From a virus: 37,577 nucleotides of DNA. Both the position numbers and the translations under genes were made by a program. Below, in pieces: positions 1-8,764 of this stretch. Under the pieces are notes generated by a model. The model made no database searches and was not told where the DNA came from. It saw only the letters and a program-made list of their open reading frames with translations. Position 1 is the stretch's first letter. Each line of letters starts with the position of its first letter. Location of the stretch: the IMG/VR virus record IMGVR_UViG_3300007734_000653, positions 1 through 37,577 of that record; one strand, given 5' to 3'.

Positions 1-714
1 GGAATACAATTTACTAGATGTTAAAGTTTCTATGTATAACTTAGAAGTTGCACCACTAAAACTTCCTGTAAATGATCCTGAATTAAAAGCTCTTACTGGA
101 GAATAAAAACTGGAGCTACAAGGTATACCGGTATTTGACTTGCCCAGTATTCTTCCTCTTAAATTTTTAAAGCTTCCTGTACCTGTCAAAGATGATGTTA
201 GTGGACTTGTTGTGTATGTGCGTTTGTTTACTTTTAAATTCGTGAAAAAACTACCAGCTCTTACAGAACCAGAAAAACTACCTGTACTCCAACTTCCTGT
301 GAAGAATGAGTAACTAGTTATATTCATACTACCCGTAAATGATCCGGATGCATAATTGGAAGATCCGGAAATATAAAGTGGTCGCTTTGGATTAGTAGTT
401 ACATTGGACAATCTACCTGTAAAATTAGCAATAAATGATGTATTTGGTATTACAGAAGATGTAAGATTAAAAGCATACCACTTACTGCCAGAATAAATGA
501 ACAATGAAGAGGTGGTATATGCCAACCATCCATTATTACCATATGAAGAGGCAGTAAGAGGTGGGGTGTGCCAATTTGGATCTGTGTAAACAGTTTTTTT
601 GCCTGCGTTTGACGCATATATTTCTAATATTTCGTCTATTCCAAAATTTTTATTTTGGAATTTGTCGGAATTGTTAATATAAGTGTCTTGAGATGGATAA
701 ATGAAAATATGCAT
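1..714 (-). CDS. Tail fibre-like structural protein, C-terminus outside window
   Basis: The minus-strand frame is open from an ATG at 714 to the window edge, giving about 238 residues with no stop. The start lies 1 nt after the stop of the gp6-like gene, so the two are probably translated together. Residues 8-32 (QDTYINNSDKFQNKNFGIDE) resemble the opening strands of DNRLRE/CBM96-type beta-sandwich domains; this is a resemblance only. The rest is rich in Ser, Gly and Thr and contains several GSFTGS-like repeats, as in the fibre at 12464-13954. I infer a tail or baseplate fibre from the repeats and from its place at the end of the baseplate operon. No receptor-binding or chaperone domain is visible in the part seen. 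Confidence 0.7.
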   Translation of the reverse strand, partial: MHIFIYPSQDTYINNSDKFQNKNFGIDEILEIYASNAGKKTVYTDPNWHTPPLTASSYGNNGWLAYTTSSLFIYSGSKWYAFNLTSSVIPNTSFIANFTGRLSNVTTNPKRPLYISGSSNYASGSFTGSMNITSYSFFTGSWSTGSFSGSVRAGSFFTNLKVNKRTYTTSPLTSSLTGTGSFKNLRGRILGKSNTGIPCSSSFYSPVRAFNSGSFTGSFSGATSKLYIETLTSSKLYS

Positions 715-715
715 A

Positions 716-2701
716 TTATACTACCAATCCTTTTATATCGTTATCAGGATATTTAATTTCAAATACTGATGGGTCTTTTGATGGATAGAGAATATTATTT
801 TGTGTAGCAATACTTACGTTATATGCTATAGGTGAATAATCCCCATCATCAATTGTCAAATTCTTAATCTTCAACTCAATTACAGATTGAACTCCTTCGT
901 TTTTCATTATTTCGAAATTGAGCTGACTGAGATTTATTGGTTGGTTAAAACTCATATTGTCAATATTCAAATAGTTTTTTACAGACTGAATACAGTTGTT
1001 TAATACGTCTCGTTTATTAAAACCGGTAAATACTGTAATTTTAAAGTCAAACCCTAAATTGATAATATAACCGTCAATAATATTGATCTTGTCTGTGAGT
1101 ATCTTGAAGTTATTAAGATAACTTATTAAATTTTGTAATGTGGCAGGATTCAACTTTGTTAAATTTTTATTGACATCATACCCCAACAAATAAAGATTGT
1201 TAGTAAATGGATTACTTGCTTCCAAAAACTTTCTTCTATCCAATGGATTTAATGGATTCAGATCCAAAGCTTCATTGCCGCCTTCAGTTACTACACCTTG
1301 TATTAATTGGTTATATTGAATGCGTCTATTGGAATTACTTTCAACATATGCCTTTGAAATATTACCCAAGTAAGTTGGTAATGAGTATACTCTTAGTAGA
1401 ATATCTTCGGAGGTAACCATTCTGTTTTGAGCAGAAAAGTTTAATATAGCATTTTGACGAATTTCTTCATCTGTTTCCGCATCATTGCCACCAGTTGATG
1501 AAAGTGGATTGTTTACTCTTAGTGAATTTTTAATGTTGTTTAATAAAATAACTTCACTGTCAGTTAAACTGGTTACGTCATTTAAATAATCGGTACTAGC
1601 AATCTTATTTATTTCTTCCGAATTTACATTTGAATCCAAACCACCACCGACAACATAATTAACGGTCAATGTTGTATTTGATGGAGATACACCGTATGAA
1701 TTGGCTTTCAATACGTTTGTACCATCCAAAGATATATTTAAATTCTTTAGATTGGATAATGCAACGCCAACATTAGTTGGATTTGGTATAATAACTGTGT
1801 TTTCGTAGTTTTCCGTATTTGCACCAAATTGAATATAAGTGAAATTATTTTGATCTACTGTTGTGATAAATCTACGTTCAGTTCGTAGATACTTTAAAAT
1901 CTTAGGAGTTTCATTTCTATATGGTGATAATGTTTGATTATTAAGAGGTACATTGTCGATTAATAGTGGAATTGTATCTTGTGCTAGATACTGAGTTTCA
2001 TAGTAATTGTTACCGTTAGAATCTACCACACTGATTATCTTAACTACATTGGTTTCATCTAACTTTATTTTTAAAAATGCTTGTGGGTCGCCAACACTAA
2101 ATGTTTTTGAAGTTATTCGACCAGAGTAACATTGCGCAGTTTTCTTCACCAAGTAAAATAAAGGAGCACCTGTGTTGTCACGATTATAAACACTTATTTG
2201 TCTTGGGGAGAATAAGGTATCTTGACTAAAATCTACACTTTCTTCAACTATAAATGATACACCTGATACACTGGATAGTTGTGTATACGGTTTTAAAATC
2301 AAACAATATCTTTCATCTGGTATATATTCACCATTAACACCCGACGTACGAGTTGCAGGCAACAATTGAAATAACTCTACGTATGTGGATGATACTGAAG
2401 ATACCTTTGGCTTATATCCCAAAAACTGAGCTTGGTTTATAATATTTTTACGTTCGCCTGCAAATTGAATAAAACTTTCTTTGAATTGATAATCAGTATA
2501 GTATGATAATACGTCGCCAACGAAAGAAGCTTGTTCAATAAAGATTTGGCCTGGTGAACTTTCACTAAAATCTTTATAACTTTGTGGATAATACTGTTTG
2601 GTAAAATCAATGAGTTGTTGTTTTAAAGAAGTGAAATCACGATTTAAATACAAAACGTCTTTTGTATTAGCTTTAAATGTTTTGTTAATTAATTGTTGCA
2701 T
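716..2701 (-). CDS. 6: Baseplate wedge protein, T4 gp6-like
   Basis: The protein has 661 residues; T4 gp6 has 660. The N-terminal region contains GQIFIEQASFVGDVLSYYTD followed by a long helix ending in a GYKP motif, the signature of gp6/baseplate J-like wedge proteins. In T4, gp6 dimers form the ring that ties baseplate wedges together around the hub. The start ATG overlaps the gp25-like stop by one base (TAATG), a sign of translational coupling. The gp25-gp6 order is typical of T4-like and many other contractile tails. I see no truncation. Family assignment is firm; detailed contacts are inferred from T4. Confidence 0.9.
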   Translation of the reverse strand: MQQLINKTFKANTKDVLYLNRDFTSLKQQLIDFTKQYYPQSYKDFSESSPGQIFIEQASFVGDVLSYYTDYQFKESFIQFAGERKNIINQAQFLGYKPKVSSVSSTYVELFQLLPATRTSGVNGEYIPDERYCLILKPYTQLSSVSGVSFIVEESVDFSQDTLFSPRQISVYNRDNTGAPLFYLVKKTAQCYSGRITSKTFSVGDPQAFLKIKLDETNVVKIISVVDSNGNNYYETQYLAQDTIPLLIDNVPLNNQTLSPYRNETPKILKYLRTERRFITTVDQNNFTYIQFGANTENYENTVIIPNPTNVGVALSNLKNLNISLDGTNVLKANSYGVSPSNTTLTVNYVVGGGLDSNVNSEEINKIASTDYLNDVTSLTDSEVILLNNIKNSLRVNNPLSSTGGNDAETDEEIRQNAILNFSAQNRMVTSEDILLRVYSLPTYLGNISKAYVESNSNRRIQYNQLIQGVVTEGGNEALDLNPLNPLDRRKFLEASNPFTNNLYLLGYDVNKNLTKLNPATLQNLISYLNNFKILTDKINIIDGYIINLGFDFKITVFTGFNKRDVLNNCIQSVKNYLNIDNMSFNQPINLSQLNFEIMKNEGVQSVIELKIKNLTIDDGDYSPIAYNVSIATQNNILYPSKDPSVFEIKYPDNDIKGLVV

Positions 2702-3102
2702 TATATATTGTTGTTTGTGATAATCACTTCAGTGGTTGACTTTAATTCTTTGTAACTAAAGGCTACTTTTATAAATATTTTATTATAATCATTATTTACA
2801 ACATCATTTTCCAATAATTGAACTTTAACATCTTCAACTATTACACCGTTCATAAATCTATTTACATCATTTTGAATGAGATTTACTAACATAGGTAACA
2901 TTTCACCCAATTCATTTTGATCAAACAAAACTTTATACAATGAAGAACCAAACGCATTATTAAATCTGCGTTCTCCTGGTCTGGTTAATAAAAGATTCTT
3001 TATATTACTAGAAACTTGCGAAATAGTATCGGCATTTGTTTCAAAATAACCATCTTGACCCAATCTAAACGGTATTTTAAGTCCTAGTGCTTTTTTAGCC
3101 AT
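2701..3102 (-). CDS. 25: Baseplate wedge protein, T4 gp25-like
   Basis: The protein has 133 residues, matching T4 gp25 (132). It has the gpW/gp25 fold signature: a GLKIPF start, a stretch where NIKNLLLTRPGERRF is followed by NAFGSSLY, and a C-terminal strand pair. The family links the tail sheath start to the wedge and is lysozyme-related in sequence only. The gene sits between a coiled-coil protein gene (2 nt upstream) and gp6 (1-base overlap). The EPR-like element of the family appears here as PGERR. Confidence 0.93.
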   Translation of the reverse strand: MAKKALGLKIPFRLGQDGYFETNADTISQVSSNIKNLLLTRPGERRFNNAFGSSLYKVLFDQNELGEMLPMLVNLIQNDVNRFMNGVIVEDVKVQLLENDVVNNDYNKIFIKVAFSYKELKSTTEVIITNNNI

Positions 3103-3104
3103 AA

Positions 3105-3572
3105 TTAAACTTTAGATTTCTTACTATCTACCGCTTTCATTAAAGATCTATAATCTCTATTCATTGCTGAATACACGGATTTTACAGGTGCAGGAGCATT
3201 TTCTGGAACTTTGGTCTCATTTATCGTAGTTTGAGTTGTTCCACCAAATCCGCCCATCATATTAACCATACCGCCCTCTTGTGGTATTCCACCTGTGGTT
3301 TGATTCAAAATATCATTTAACATTGGGTTACTTGTATATTTGACAAACTTTTTTGCGGGTTTAACTGGCTCTTCAACAACAGATTCATTCATAGTTTCCA
3401 ATTCTTTTAAAATTTGTTGTTCCAAATCAGAATCAGATGATTTTTTCTTGGCTTGAAGAACTTCTTTAGAAAATATTTCTGCCAATTGAAGCTTAAGCTC
3501 AGATTGTACTACACTTCGTACCTCTTGTTGTACCGTTTTCTTGATAAATTCTTTTAATACGTCTATTTTCAT
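3105..3572 (-). CDS. Coiled-coil protein of the baseplate operon, unknown function
   Basis: The protein has 155 residues and I cannot name a family. Residues 1-60 are charged and helical (MKIDVLKEFIKKTVQQEVRS), likely a coiled coil. The middle has an NPMLNDILNQTTGGIP segment, followed by a Gly/Met-rich stretch and a basic C-terminus (KKSKV). Small proteins of this kind lie next to gp25 in several T4-like marine phages, but that is from memory. It is co-oriented and 2 nt from gp25, so a structural or assembly role is likely. Confidence 0.7.
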   Translation of the reverse strand: MKIDVLKEFIKKTVQQEVRSVVQSELKLQLAEIFSKEVLQAKKKSSDSDLEQQILKELETMNESVVEEPVKPAKKFVKYTSNPMLNDILNQTTGGIPQEGGMVNMMGGFGGTTQTTINETKVPENAPAPVKSVYSAMNRDYRSLMKAVDSKKSKV

Positions 3573-3589
3573 ATTATTATATATAATTA

Positions 3590-5185
3590 TTAACCCAAAC
3601 GAGATTTAGGTAAATTTAATAATGCTTGTGCTCCTTTTGTATCAGATGGTCTTGGTATCTTGACTGTCTTAATACGAGGTGTACTAGGTGGTTTGGGTAT
3701 ATTTGGTTTGGGCATATCCTTCTGTATACTGGCTAATTTAGCCGCAGCTGCACCAATTGCACCTCCAGAAACAGCACCAATTACAGCTCCTTTTCCACCC
3801 CCAACTATTCCGCCTATTCCAGCTCCCAATCCACCACCAGCTAAAGCGCCTCCCGTTATACCTCCGACAGACAATCCGGCACCAAGTGCAGTACCACTCA
3901 ATCCGCCTATTAATGCTCCTTTACCACCTCCAGCTAAAGCCCCAACTCCAGCGCCAAGAGCACCACCTAATACTCCACCTTTTAATCCAGCTGCTAATTT
4001 AGAGGTTGAACTAATTGTTCCAGTTTTTGCATTAACAATTGTATCATTTCCAGCTATAGATTCAGGACTAAACTTATCAGGCGACCAATCCTTACCCAAA
4101 CCATCTGGCTTTATACCTTTTGGATTGAGTTTATCAAATACTTTACCGGCTACACCACCTGCTACCAATCCAGCACCAGCACCAATCAATGCGCCTTTTC
4201 CTCCACCTGCCAATGCTCCAATACCAGCCCCTAAAGCACCTCCGCCAATTGCACCTTTAACTCCAGATGAAAGATTACTAAGTACTCCCCCAGCGGATTC
4301 TTGAGCACCACCAATTGCACCTTGTGCCTGTCCAGCTGCTCCTTCTAACGCACCTTGTGCCTGTCCAGCTGCTCCTTCTAACGCACCTTGTGCCTGTCCA
4401 GCAACTCCTTGAACTTGATCTGTAGCTCCTTGTAATGCACCTTGTGCCTGACCAGCGGTTCCTTGAACCTGTGATGTTAATCCTCCAGTTGCACTTTTAA
4501 CTTGAGATGTAGCACTACTCGCTGCGTCCTGGGCTTTTGAGGCTGCTTGTTGTGCTGCATTTGCATCTAACCCCTTTACTTCTTGTGTTGGAAGTTTTAT
4601 GTTAGGATTGTCTACCACAGGAGCTTTATTTGTAACTCCTGATATCGTTTGTGTAGGTGGTCCTACTAAAGCAGGATCTGGATCGGTAAATGGATCTTGT
4701 CGTTCCACTTTAATTCCCTTACCAGAACCACCAACTTGATCAGCTAAAGTTTGTAACAAAGATTCTCTTAGTTCTTTAAAAGCATTATTGAAAGCTTCAC
4801 CTGGAGTCTTTCCAACAGCACGTGTAGTCTTAAAAGAAGATGCTATTATAACTTTTAGTGTTTTTCCACTAGGTGTTTGTCTTGGAACCTTAACGTCTCC
4901 ACTCAAAGTAACATTTGATAAGTAATTTCCGGTTAATTCATCACGTTTTGATGTTGAAAATTTTCCACTTAAACTAAAATTCAATTCGTTGGAAAAATTT
5001 GCATCTGGAGATAAATTTTTTACAGAAATATTTGGGGTTGGAGCACCATCCTCCACTATTACATTTGGTTGTACAAGATCAACTTTTGAATAGAATGAGT
5101 TTATAGCTCTTCTATATTCGTTGGCATTAAAAACGCTGCCATTCCACGGTACAGTTTCTTCATAGGCTATATAATAATCACTCAT
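3590..5185 (-). CDS. Glycine-zipper repeat protein in the baseplate operon
   Basis: The protein has 531 residues in three parts. Residues 1-160 form a globular-looking domain with beta strands (LSGKFSTSKRDELTGNY). Residues about 205-300 are an Ala/Gln/Gly repeat region with tandem AGQAQGALEGA units. Residues about 305-490 hold three long glycine-zipper blocks (GALGAGIGALAGGGKGALIG), a pattern of hydrophobic helices that pack in membranes. The C-terminus is Pro/Lys-rich. It lies 2 nt downstream of the gp5-like gene. A membrane-inserting or tape-like role is inference only. The mirror frame on the other strand is an artefact of the repeats. Confidence 0.75.
   Translation of the reverse strand: MSDYYIAYEETVPWNGSVFNANEYRRAINSFYSKVDLVQPNVIVEDGAPTPNISVKNLSPDANFSNELNFSLSGKFSTSKRDELTGNYLSNVTLSGDVKVPRQTPSGKTLKVIIASSFKTTRAVGKTPGEAFNNAFKELRESLLQTLADQVGGSGKGIKVERQDPFTDPDPALVGPPTQTISGVTNKAPVVDNPNIKLPTQEVKGLDANAAQQAASKAQDAASSATSQVKSATGGLTSQVQGTAGQAQGALQGATDQVQGVAGQAQGALEGAAGQAQGALEGAAGQAQGAIGGAQESAGGVLSNLSSGVKGAIGGGALGAGIGALAGGGKGALIGAGAGLVAGGVAGKVFDKLNPKGIKPDGLGKDWSPDKFSPESIAGNDTIVNAKTGTISSTSKLAAGLKGGVLGGALGAGVGALAGGGKGALIGGLSGTALGAGLSVGGITGGALAGGGLGAGIGGIVGGGKGAVIGAVSGGAIGAAAAKLASIQKDMPKPNIPKPPSTPRIKTVKIPRPSDTKGAQALLNLPKSRLG
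4318..4445 (-). repeat. 33-bp tandem repeat inside the glycine-zipper gene
   Basis: Two near-perfect 33-bp units and degenerate further copies encode AGQAQGALEGA. The nucleotide identity of the first two units is higher than protein constraint needs, suggesting recent copy-number change. Confidence 0.8.
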
Positions 5186-5187
5186 AA

Positions 5188-6873
5188 TTAATTCTCAAAT
5201 TCAAATTCAACTTGTACTGGACCTTCACGACGATTTCTACCTTTGAAATCACCGACAACTCCAGCTCCTGTAACTGTATTAATTACTACTGGATCTTTAC
5301 ACTCTCCGCCACTTCCAGTTGGTTTAACTCCGTTACTGCCAGGCGCATAACCGCCTCCAGTAACGAATACTCGTCTACTTAGTGTCTTGTGTAAATTATC
5401 TCTTAATAATTGTAGTTTAATTTGTTGTACTGGTATTTGCGTTTGATCCGGATTAGCATCCTTTGTATTTTCTGGAGTGGCAGCACCTGATCTAGGATGT
5501 GTATGAGGATGTGGGTGTACGTGATGATGCCAGTGAACGTGATCCAATAACCAATTACAAAGATCATACATCCAATCTACAGTTGTTTGACCCAATAATG
5601 CTGGTTCATTAGTTTCACCATATTGACCCAAAAATATTTGTGGAGCATTTATAGTAGCAGTGTTATTTGTAGTTATAACTACATTATCATTAGCGTCTAC
5701 TGTGTATTCGCTATCAGTAGTTACGGCATAACGTTTTTTACTAAAATGTAGCGTTTCTGCAAATCTACTGCTCAACACCAATCTATCAGTATTTATTACG
5801 ATTTGATCGCCGTTTAAAGTTGGAAATACAAATGGAGTGGAATTTTTTGGATTGAATCTTACTTGTTCTTCAGTTGGCTCTCCATTTGATGTTTTGCCAA
5901 ATGTACTTTTATAAACTGTAGTTTTCCAATCGCTCGATGTTCTGCCACTTGTTAACTGAATAGTGGATCCGTCGTTATTAATATCTTCTGGTATTTGACC
6001 ACCGAAATTCTTTTCAATAGGTGTAATTTTAGGAATAGGTGGTAACTTAGGGTGTAATTGTTGCGCTTCATCCAAAGCAATATTTCTCTGTCTATTTCTA
6101 ATAGTAACTTTAGGATTCCCATATCCACCGCCGCTTGAGTCTTTCAATAAATTGCCATTTAAGTCGTAAGATGGATATACACCTTTATCATTTTGTCTGT
6201 TATCATCATATGCACTAAATCGAATTGATTGACCAAATCTACTTTCTATTACAGTGTCACCTTCATTTTTCTTAACCAATCTTATAAATGGATTTGAAAT
6301 GAAATATTGTCCTACGTATCCTATATTATTGTACTTTGAGTAAATTGGAGCAGATGTATAAGTTGCTCTAGCACCATCAAAATAAAAAGGCACGGCTGGT
6401 TTTCCATTTTCGCTATATACGGTTTCAACTGTATAATCGATATTATTGGGGAAATTGAATTTGTTTAATGGTTTGCTATAGTAATAATTGTTTCCAACCT
6501 TTTGTACCAATACCAATTCATTGACCAATGGATATTGTGTGATAGTTTGTTCAAGTGGTATAGCCCAAGGTAATTTTTCGACCGATGACTTTTTTTCTTG
6601 AGATAATATTCTTACTTTAGCTCGGCCTATATAAGAAAAATCCACATCATTTTCATTTGCGGCTTCATTTTTATAATTAAGCGGAACGGTTTGTGGATTT
6701 ATTTTTTGTTTATAAGCATCTTGTAATTTTATATGAGTTTCATCAAAAATTATATCGACTACTACAGCAAGTTGTATGGGTGAACGAACATCAACCAAAT
6801 CTTTTATTTGTTGATCATTTAGTTGAGGAGATTTATTTGATTTAGATATGTCCGTGCTTACCATATTATTCAC
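5188..6873 (-). CDS. Baseplate hub/central spike protein, gp5-like without a visible lysozyme domain
   Basis: The protein has 561 residues. The N-terminal part (about 30-130) looks like the OB-fold domain of gp5/VgrG-type spike proteins (IQLAVVVDIIFDE, then YIGRAKVRIL and YPLVNELVLV). The middle contains repeating short beta strands. Around residues 445-465 is a histidine cluster (DHVHWHHHVHPHPHTHP), a plausible metal-binding site like those at spike tips. No T4-type lysozyme catalytic motif is visible between OB fold and repeats. The start overlaps the upstream gene by 8 bases. T4 gp5 is the closest functional model; I am moderately sure. Confidence 0.6.
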   Translation of the reverse strand: MNNMVSTDISKSNKSPQLNDQQIKDLVDVRSPIQLAVVVDIIFDETHIKLQDAYKQKINPQTVPLNYKNEAANENDVDFSYIGRAKVRILSQEKKSSVEKLPWAIPLEQTITQYPLVNELVLVQKVGNNYYYSKPLNKFNFPNNIDYTVETVYSENGKPAVPFYFDGARATYTSAPIYSKYNNIGYVGQYFISNPFIRLVKKNEGDTVIESRFGQSIRFSAYDDNRQNDKGVYPSYDLNGNLLKDSSGGGYGNPKVTIRNRQRNIALDEAQQLHPKLPPIPKITPIEKNFGGQIPEDINNDGSTIQLTSGRTSSDWKTTVYKSTFGKTSNGEPTEEQVRFNPKNSTPFVFPTLNGDQIVINTDRLVLSSRFAETLHFSKKRYAVTTDSEYTVDANDNVVITTNNTATINAPQIFLGQYGETNEPALLGQTTVDWMYDLCNWLLDHVHWHHHVHPHPHTHPRSGAATPENTKDANPDQTQIPVQQIKLQLLRDNLHKTLSRRVFVTGGGYAPGSNGVKPTGSGGECKDPVVINTVTGAGVVGDFKGRNRREGPVQVEFEFEN

Positions 6874-7207
6874 CTTTACTGATTGTTATAACTTCATCCA
6901 TCAATTGTTTACGTTCGTCTTCACTTAAAACCATAGAAGTTCCTTCACCACTAGCTTCGCCTTTAGCTACTAAACGTTGTACAACAGCTGCTAACTTAAC
7001 CAATTGTTCATCGTTTTTGATGCCTACATCGTAATAATCTTTGATCATAGGAACGATGATGGTAGCATCATTGATGGTTTTTATCAAGCTTCGTAACTCT
7101 GATATCAGAATATCAATCTGATCCTTTTTGCTCTCGGAATTTTTCACTATGTCCTTACAAAGACCCGAAAAATTCTTTCCTTTGTAAATTTCAAAATTTA
7201 AGTCCAT
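6866..7207 (-). CDS. Small helical protein, first gene of the tail operon
   Basis: The protein has 113 residues, is predicted mostly helical and acidic, and belongs to no family I recognise. It contains the segment ATIIVPMIKDYYDVG in the middle. It is the first gene after the terminator of the sigma-factor gene and overlaps the gp5-like start by 8 bases. A TATTTATA motif lies 5 nt before its ATG, so it probably heads the late tail operon that runs to position 1. Confidence 0.75.
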   Translation of the reverse strand: MDLNFEIYKGKNFSGLCKDIVKNSESKKDQIDILISELRSLIKTINDATIIVPMIKDYYDVGIKNDEQLVKLAAVVQRLVAKGEASGEGTSMVLSEDERKQLMDEVITISKGE

Positions 7208-7212
7208 ATATC

Positions 7213-7220
7213 TATAAATA
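7213..7220 (-). promoter_or_regulatory. Late-promoter-like TATTTATA before 7207 gene
   Basis: On the minus strand the element reads CTATTTATAG and ends 5 nt before the ATG. It lies between a terminator and the tail operon, where a promoter is needed. With T4-like geometry the transcript would begin at or next to the start codon. Confidence 0.6.
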
Positions 7221-7221
7221 G

Positions 7222-7247
7222 AAAAACCACTCCGTTTGGAGTGGTTT
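7222..7247 (-). terminator. Terminator after the late sigma factor gene
   Basis: A 10-bp perfect stem (AAACCACTCC / GGAGTGGTTT) with a GTTT/AAAC loop is followed on the minus strand by TTTTTC. It sits directly after the 7265 stop codon. Confidence 0.85.
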
Positions 7248-7264
7248 ATTTGTTTTGTTTTGTG

Positions 7265-8275
7265 TTATACTTTACCACTGTCTATGTAATTTTTCATAAC
7301 TACATTTTGATATGATTTCATCTTATTAATGATTTTAGTAATTTGTTGTGTTTTGCAATTACTCAATTCTCTGATATAAAGATACAGTGTTTTTTTATTA
7401 AAATTCTCTATTCTATCGCTACTACGAAATAATTCGATTACCGCATATGCTATATTAAGATCTTTTTGTTTGGTGAATATCTTTGTTATATTTTTTTCCC
7501 AGTAATTAATTAACAATTTCATAAACTCTTGGGTTTGAATAGTCTTATGATGAGCGTCTTCTGTTTGCAAACAGACACTATCTTCTCCTGGAGTTTCACT
7601 AATGTCTACGTGTTGATTGAATCGTTTATAATTGTTATTATTATGAAATATCAAATAGTTTTTGGCTACAATACTGAAATAACTAAAAGCTTTACCTTTA
7701 CCGGCTTCAAATTTATGCATATTCGAAACCAAATGTGCTACAGTTTCTTTTTGAATTTCTAATGGACTATTATCAAAATAAGTGAATTTGAATGTATTGA
7801 ATATGTTCTCAACTAATTTGTCAAAACTGTACTTTATACGATTCTCATATATTTCATTTCTCTTTGCAATATCTGATTCTAAATTATATTCAACAATTGC
7901 TTCTTCAGTTTTTTTAGAAAAATAAATCTTTTCTTTCTTGTTTCTACCACGACGTTTTTTTCTTACATCTGTTAACTCTTCTACTTCTTTATTAATAGCA
8001 TTTAAATCATTGATTACTATTATATCTTTATCTGTAATATTTCTTGGAACTGTTATCTCAGATATCTTCTTAGATTCATATGTAATATCTAATTTTAGTT
8101 TTTTATTTTTTTTAGGTGTTTCATTTTTAACTATCTTTTTAAAAGATGTTATCTTAGTTGTCTTTTTGATTTTTTTATCAACACTTTTTACCATAGAAGT
8201 AATTTTACGTTTTTTAACTTTTACTACTTTAGTCGTTTTTTTATTTGCGACTTTACTTTTTTTTGTTTGTTTCAT
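7265..8275 (-). CDS. 55: Late transcription sigma factor, gp55-like
   Basis: The protein has 336 residues. Residues about 115-230 carry the gp55/sigma-70 region 2-like core: YFSKKTEEAIVEYNLESD, then NRIKYSFDKLVENIFNTFKF, then KAFSYFSIVAKNYLI. In T4, gp55 directs RNA polymerase to TATAAATA late promoters together with the sliding clamp. T4 gp55 has 185 residues; this protein has an extra very Lys-rich N-terminus of about 90 residues, possibly for DNA or polymerase contact. Its 3' end is marked by a terminator. It is the likely reader of the TATTTATA elements in this window (inference). Confidence 0.85.
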   Translation of the reverse strand: MKQTKKSKVANKKTTKVVKVKKRKITSMVKSVDKKIKKTTKITSFKKIVKNETPKKNKKLKLDITYESKKISEITVPRNITDKDIIVINDLNAINKEVEELTDVRKKRRGRNKKEKIYFSKKTEEAIVEYNLESDIAKRNEIYENRIKYSFDKLVENIFNTFKFTYFDNSPLEIQKETVAHLVSNMHKFEAGKGKAFSYFSIVAKNYLIFHNNNNYKRFNQHVDISETPGEDSVCLQTEDAHHKTIQTQEFMKLLINYWEKNITKIFTKQKDLNIAYAVIELFRSSDRIENFNKKTLYLYIRELSNCKTQQITKIINKMKSYQNVVMKNYIDSGKV

Positions 8276-8288
8276 TCAAGTAATAATA

Positions 8289-8570
8289 TCAAACGTTATC
8301 GGTTTCTTCTTCTTTTACCTTTTTATTTAAAGATTCGATTATTTGTTTTAAATCAGAAAAAAGAAAACCAACGTCGTCATCTTTTTCAAAGATACCACGG
8401 TTATCAATGTCTTTCAATTTATTAAAAGTATTTTCTACAGATTTTTTAAAGTTTATTATCCAGTCTTCTAAGATATCAACCTGGATAAATAACTTTTTTA
8501 GTGTGATTAATAAAAACACATTAACCGATACTGATGCAAACAGTAATATTAATAACAAAATTTCAATCAT
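8289..8570 (-). CDS. Small membrane protein with coiled coil
   Basis: I place the start at the ATG at 8570 rather than an upstream in-frame ATG at 8603. The 8570 ATG overlaps the stop of the small upstream gene (ATGATTGA), which is a standard coupling arrangement. The product has 93 residues: one N-terminal membrane segment (IEILLLILLFASVSVNVFLL), then a helical charged region. No family recognised. A role in lysis or inner-membrane modification is possible but not shown. Confidence 0.75.
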   Translation of the reverse strand: MIEILLLILLFASVSVNVFLLITLKKLFIQVDILEDWIINFKKSVENTFNKLKDIDNRGIFEKDDDVGFLFSDLKQIIESLNKKVKEEETDNV

Positions 8571-8706
8571 TGTCTGTAGGTAGTTCTTCGTCCACTTCCA
8601 CAAATTCCGAAATATAATCTAAAGCGTCATTCAAGGTTTTCCAACACGATTCGTCGTATGATCTTTTGATCAATTTATACAATTCTTTAAGTTCAGTTTC
8701 ATCCAT
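8563..8706 (-). CDS. Small acidic protein of 47 residues
   Basis: This short frame begins MDETELKELYKLIKRSYDES and ends just inside the next gene through an ATGATTGA overlap. It is acidic and helical, with no recognised family. A TACTTATA element lies 3 nt before the ATG, the same layout seen before other phage genes here, which supports the start. Confidence 0.7.
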   Translation of the reverse strand: MDETELKELYKLIKRSYDESCWKTLNDALDYISEFVEVDEELPTDND

Positions 8707-8709
8707 ACT

Positions 8710-8717
8710 TATAAGTA
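8710..8717 (-). promoter_or_regulatory. TACTTATA late-like element
   Basis: One-base variant of TATTTATA on the minus strand, 3 nt before the ATG of the 47-residue gene. Confidence 0.4.
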
Positions 8718-8764
8718 CATATATATGAACCGACTACAAAATTATAAAAGAATTATTTTAATTG

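Noticed and set aside
3660-4304. Plus-strand Pro/Ala-rich frame of 214 residues
   Set aside because: It is the mirror of the glycine-zipper repeats in the minus-strand gene and has no start signals or family resemblance.
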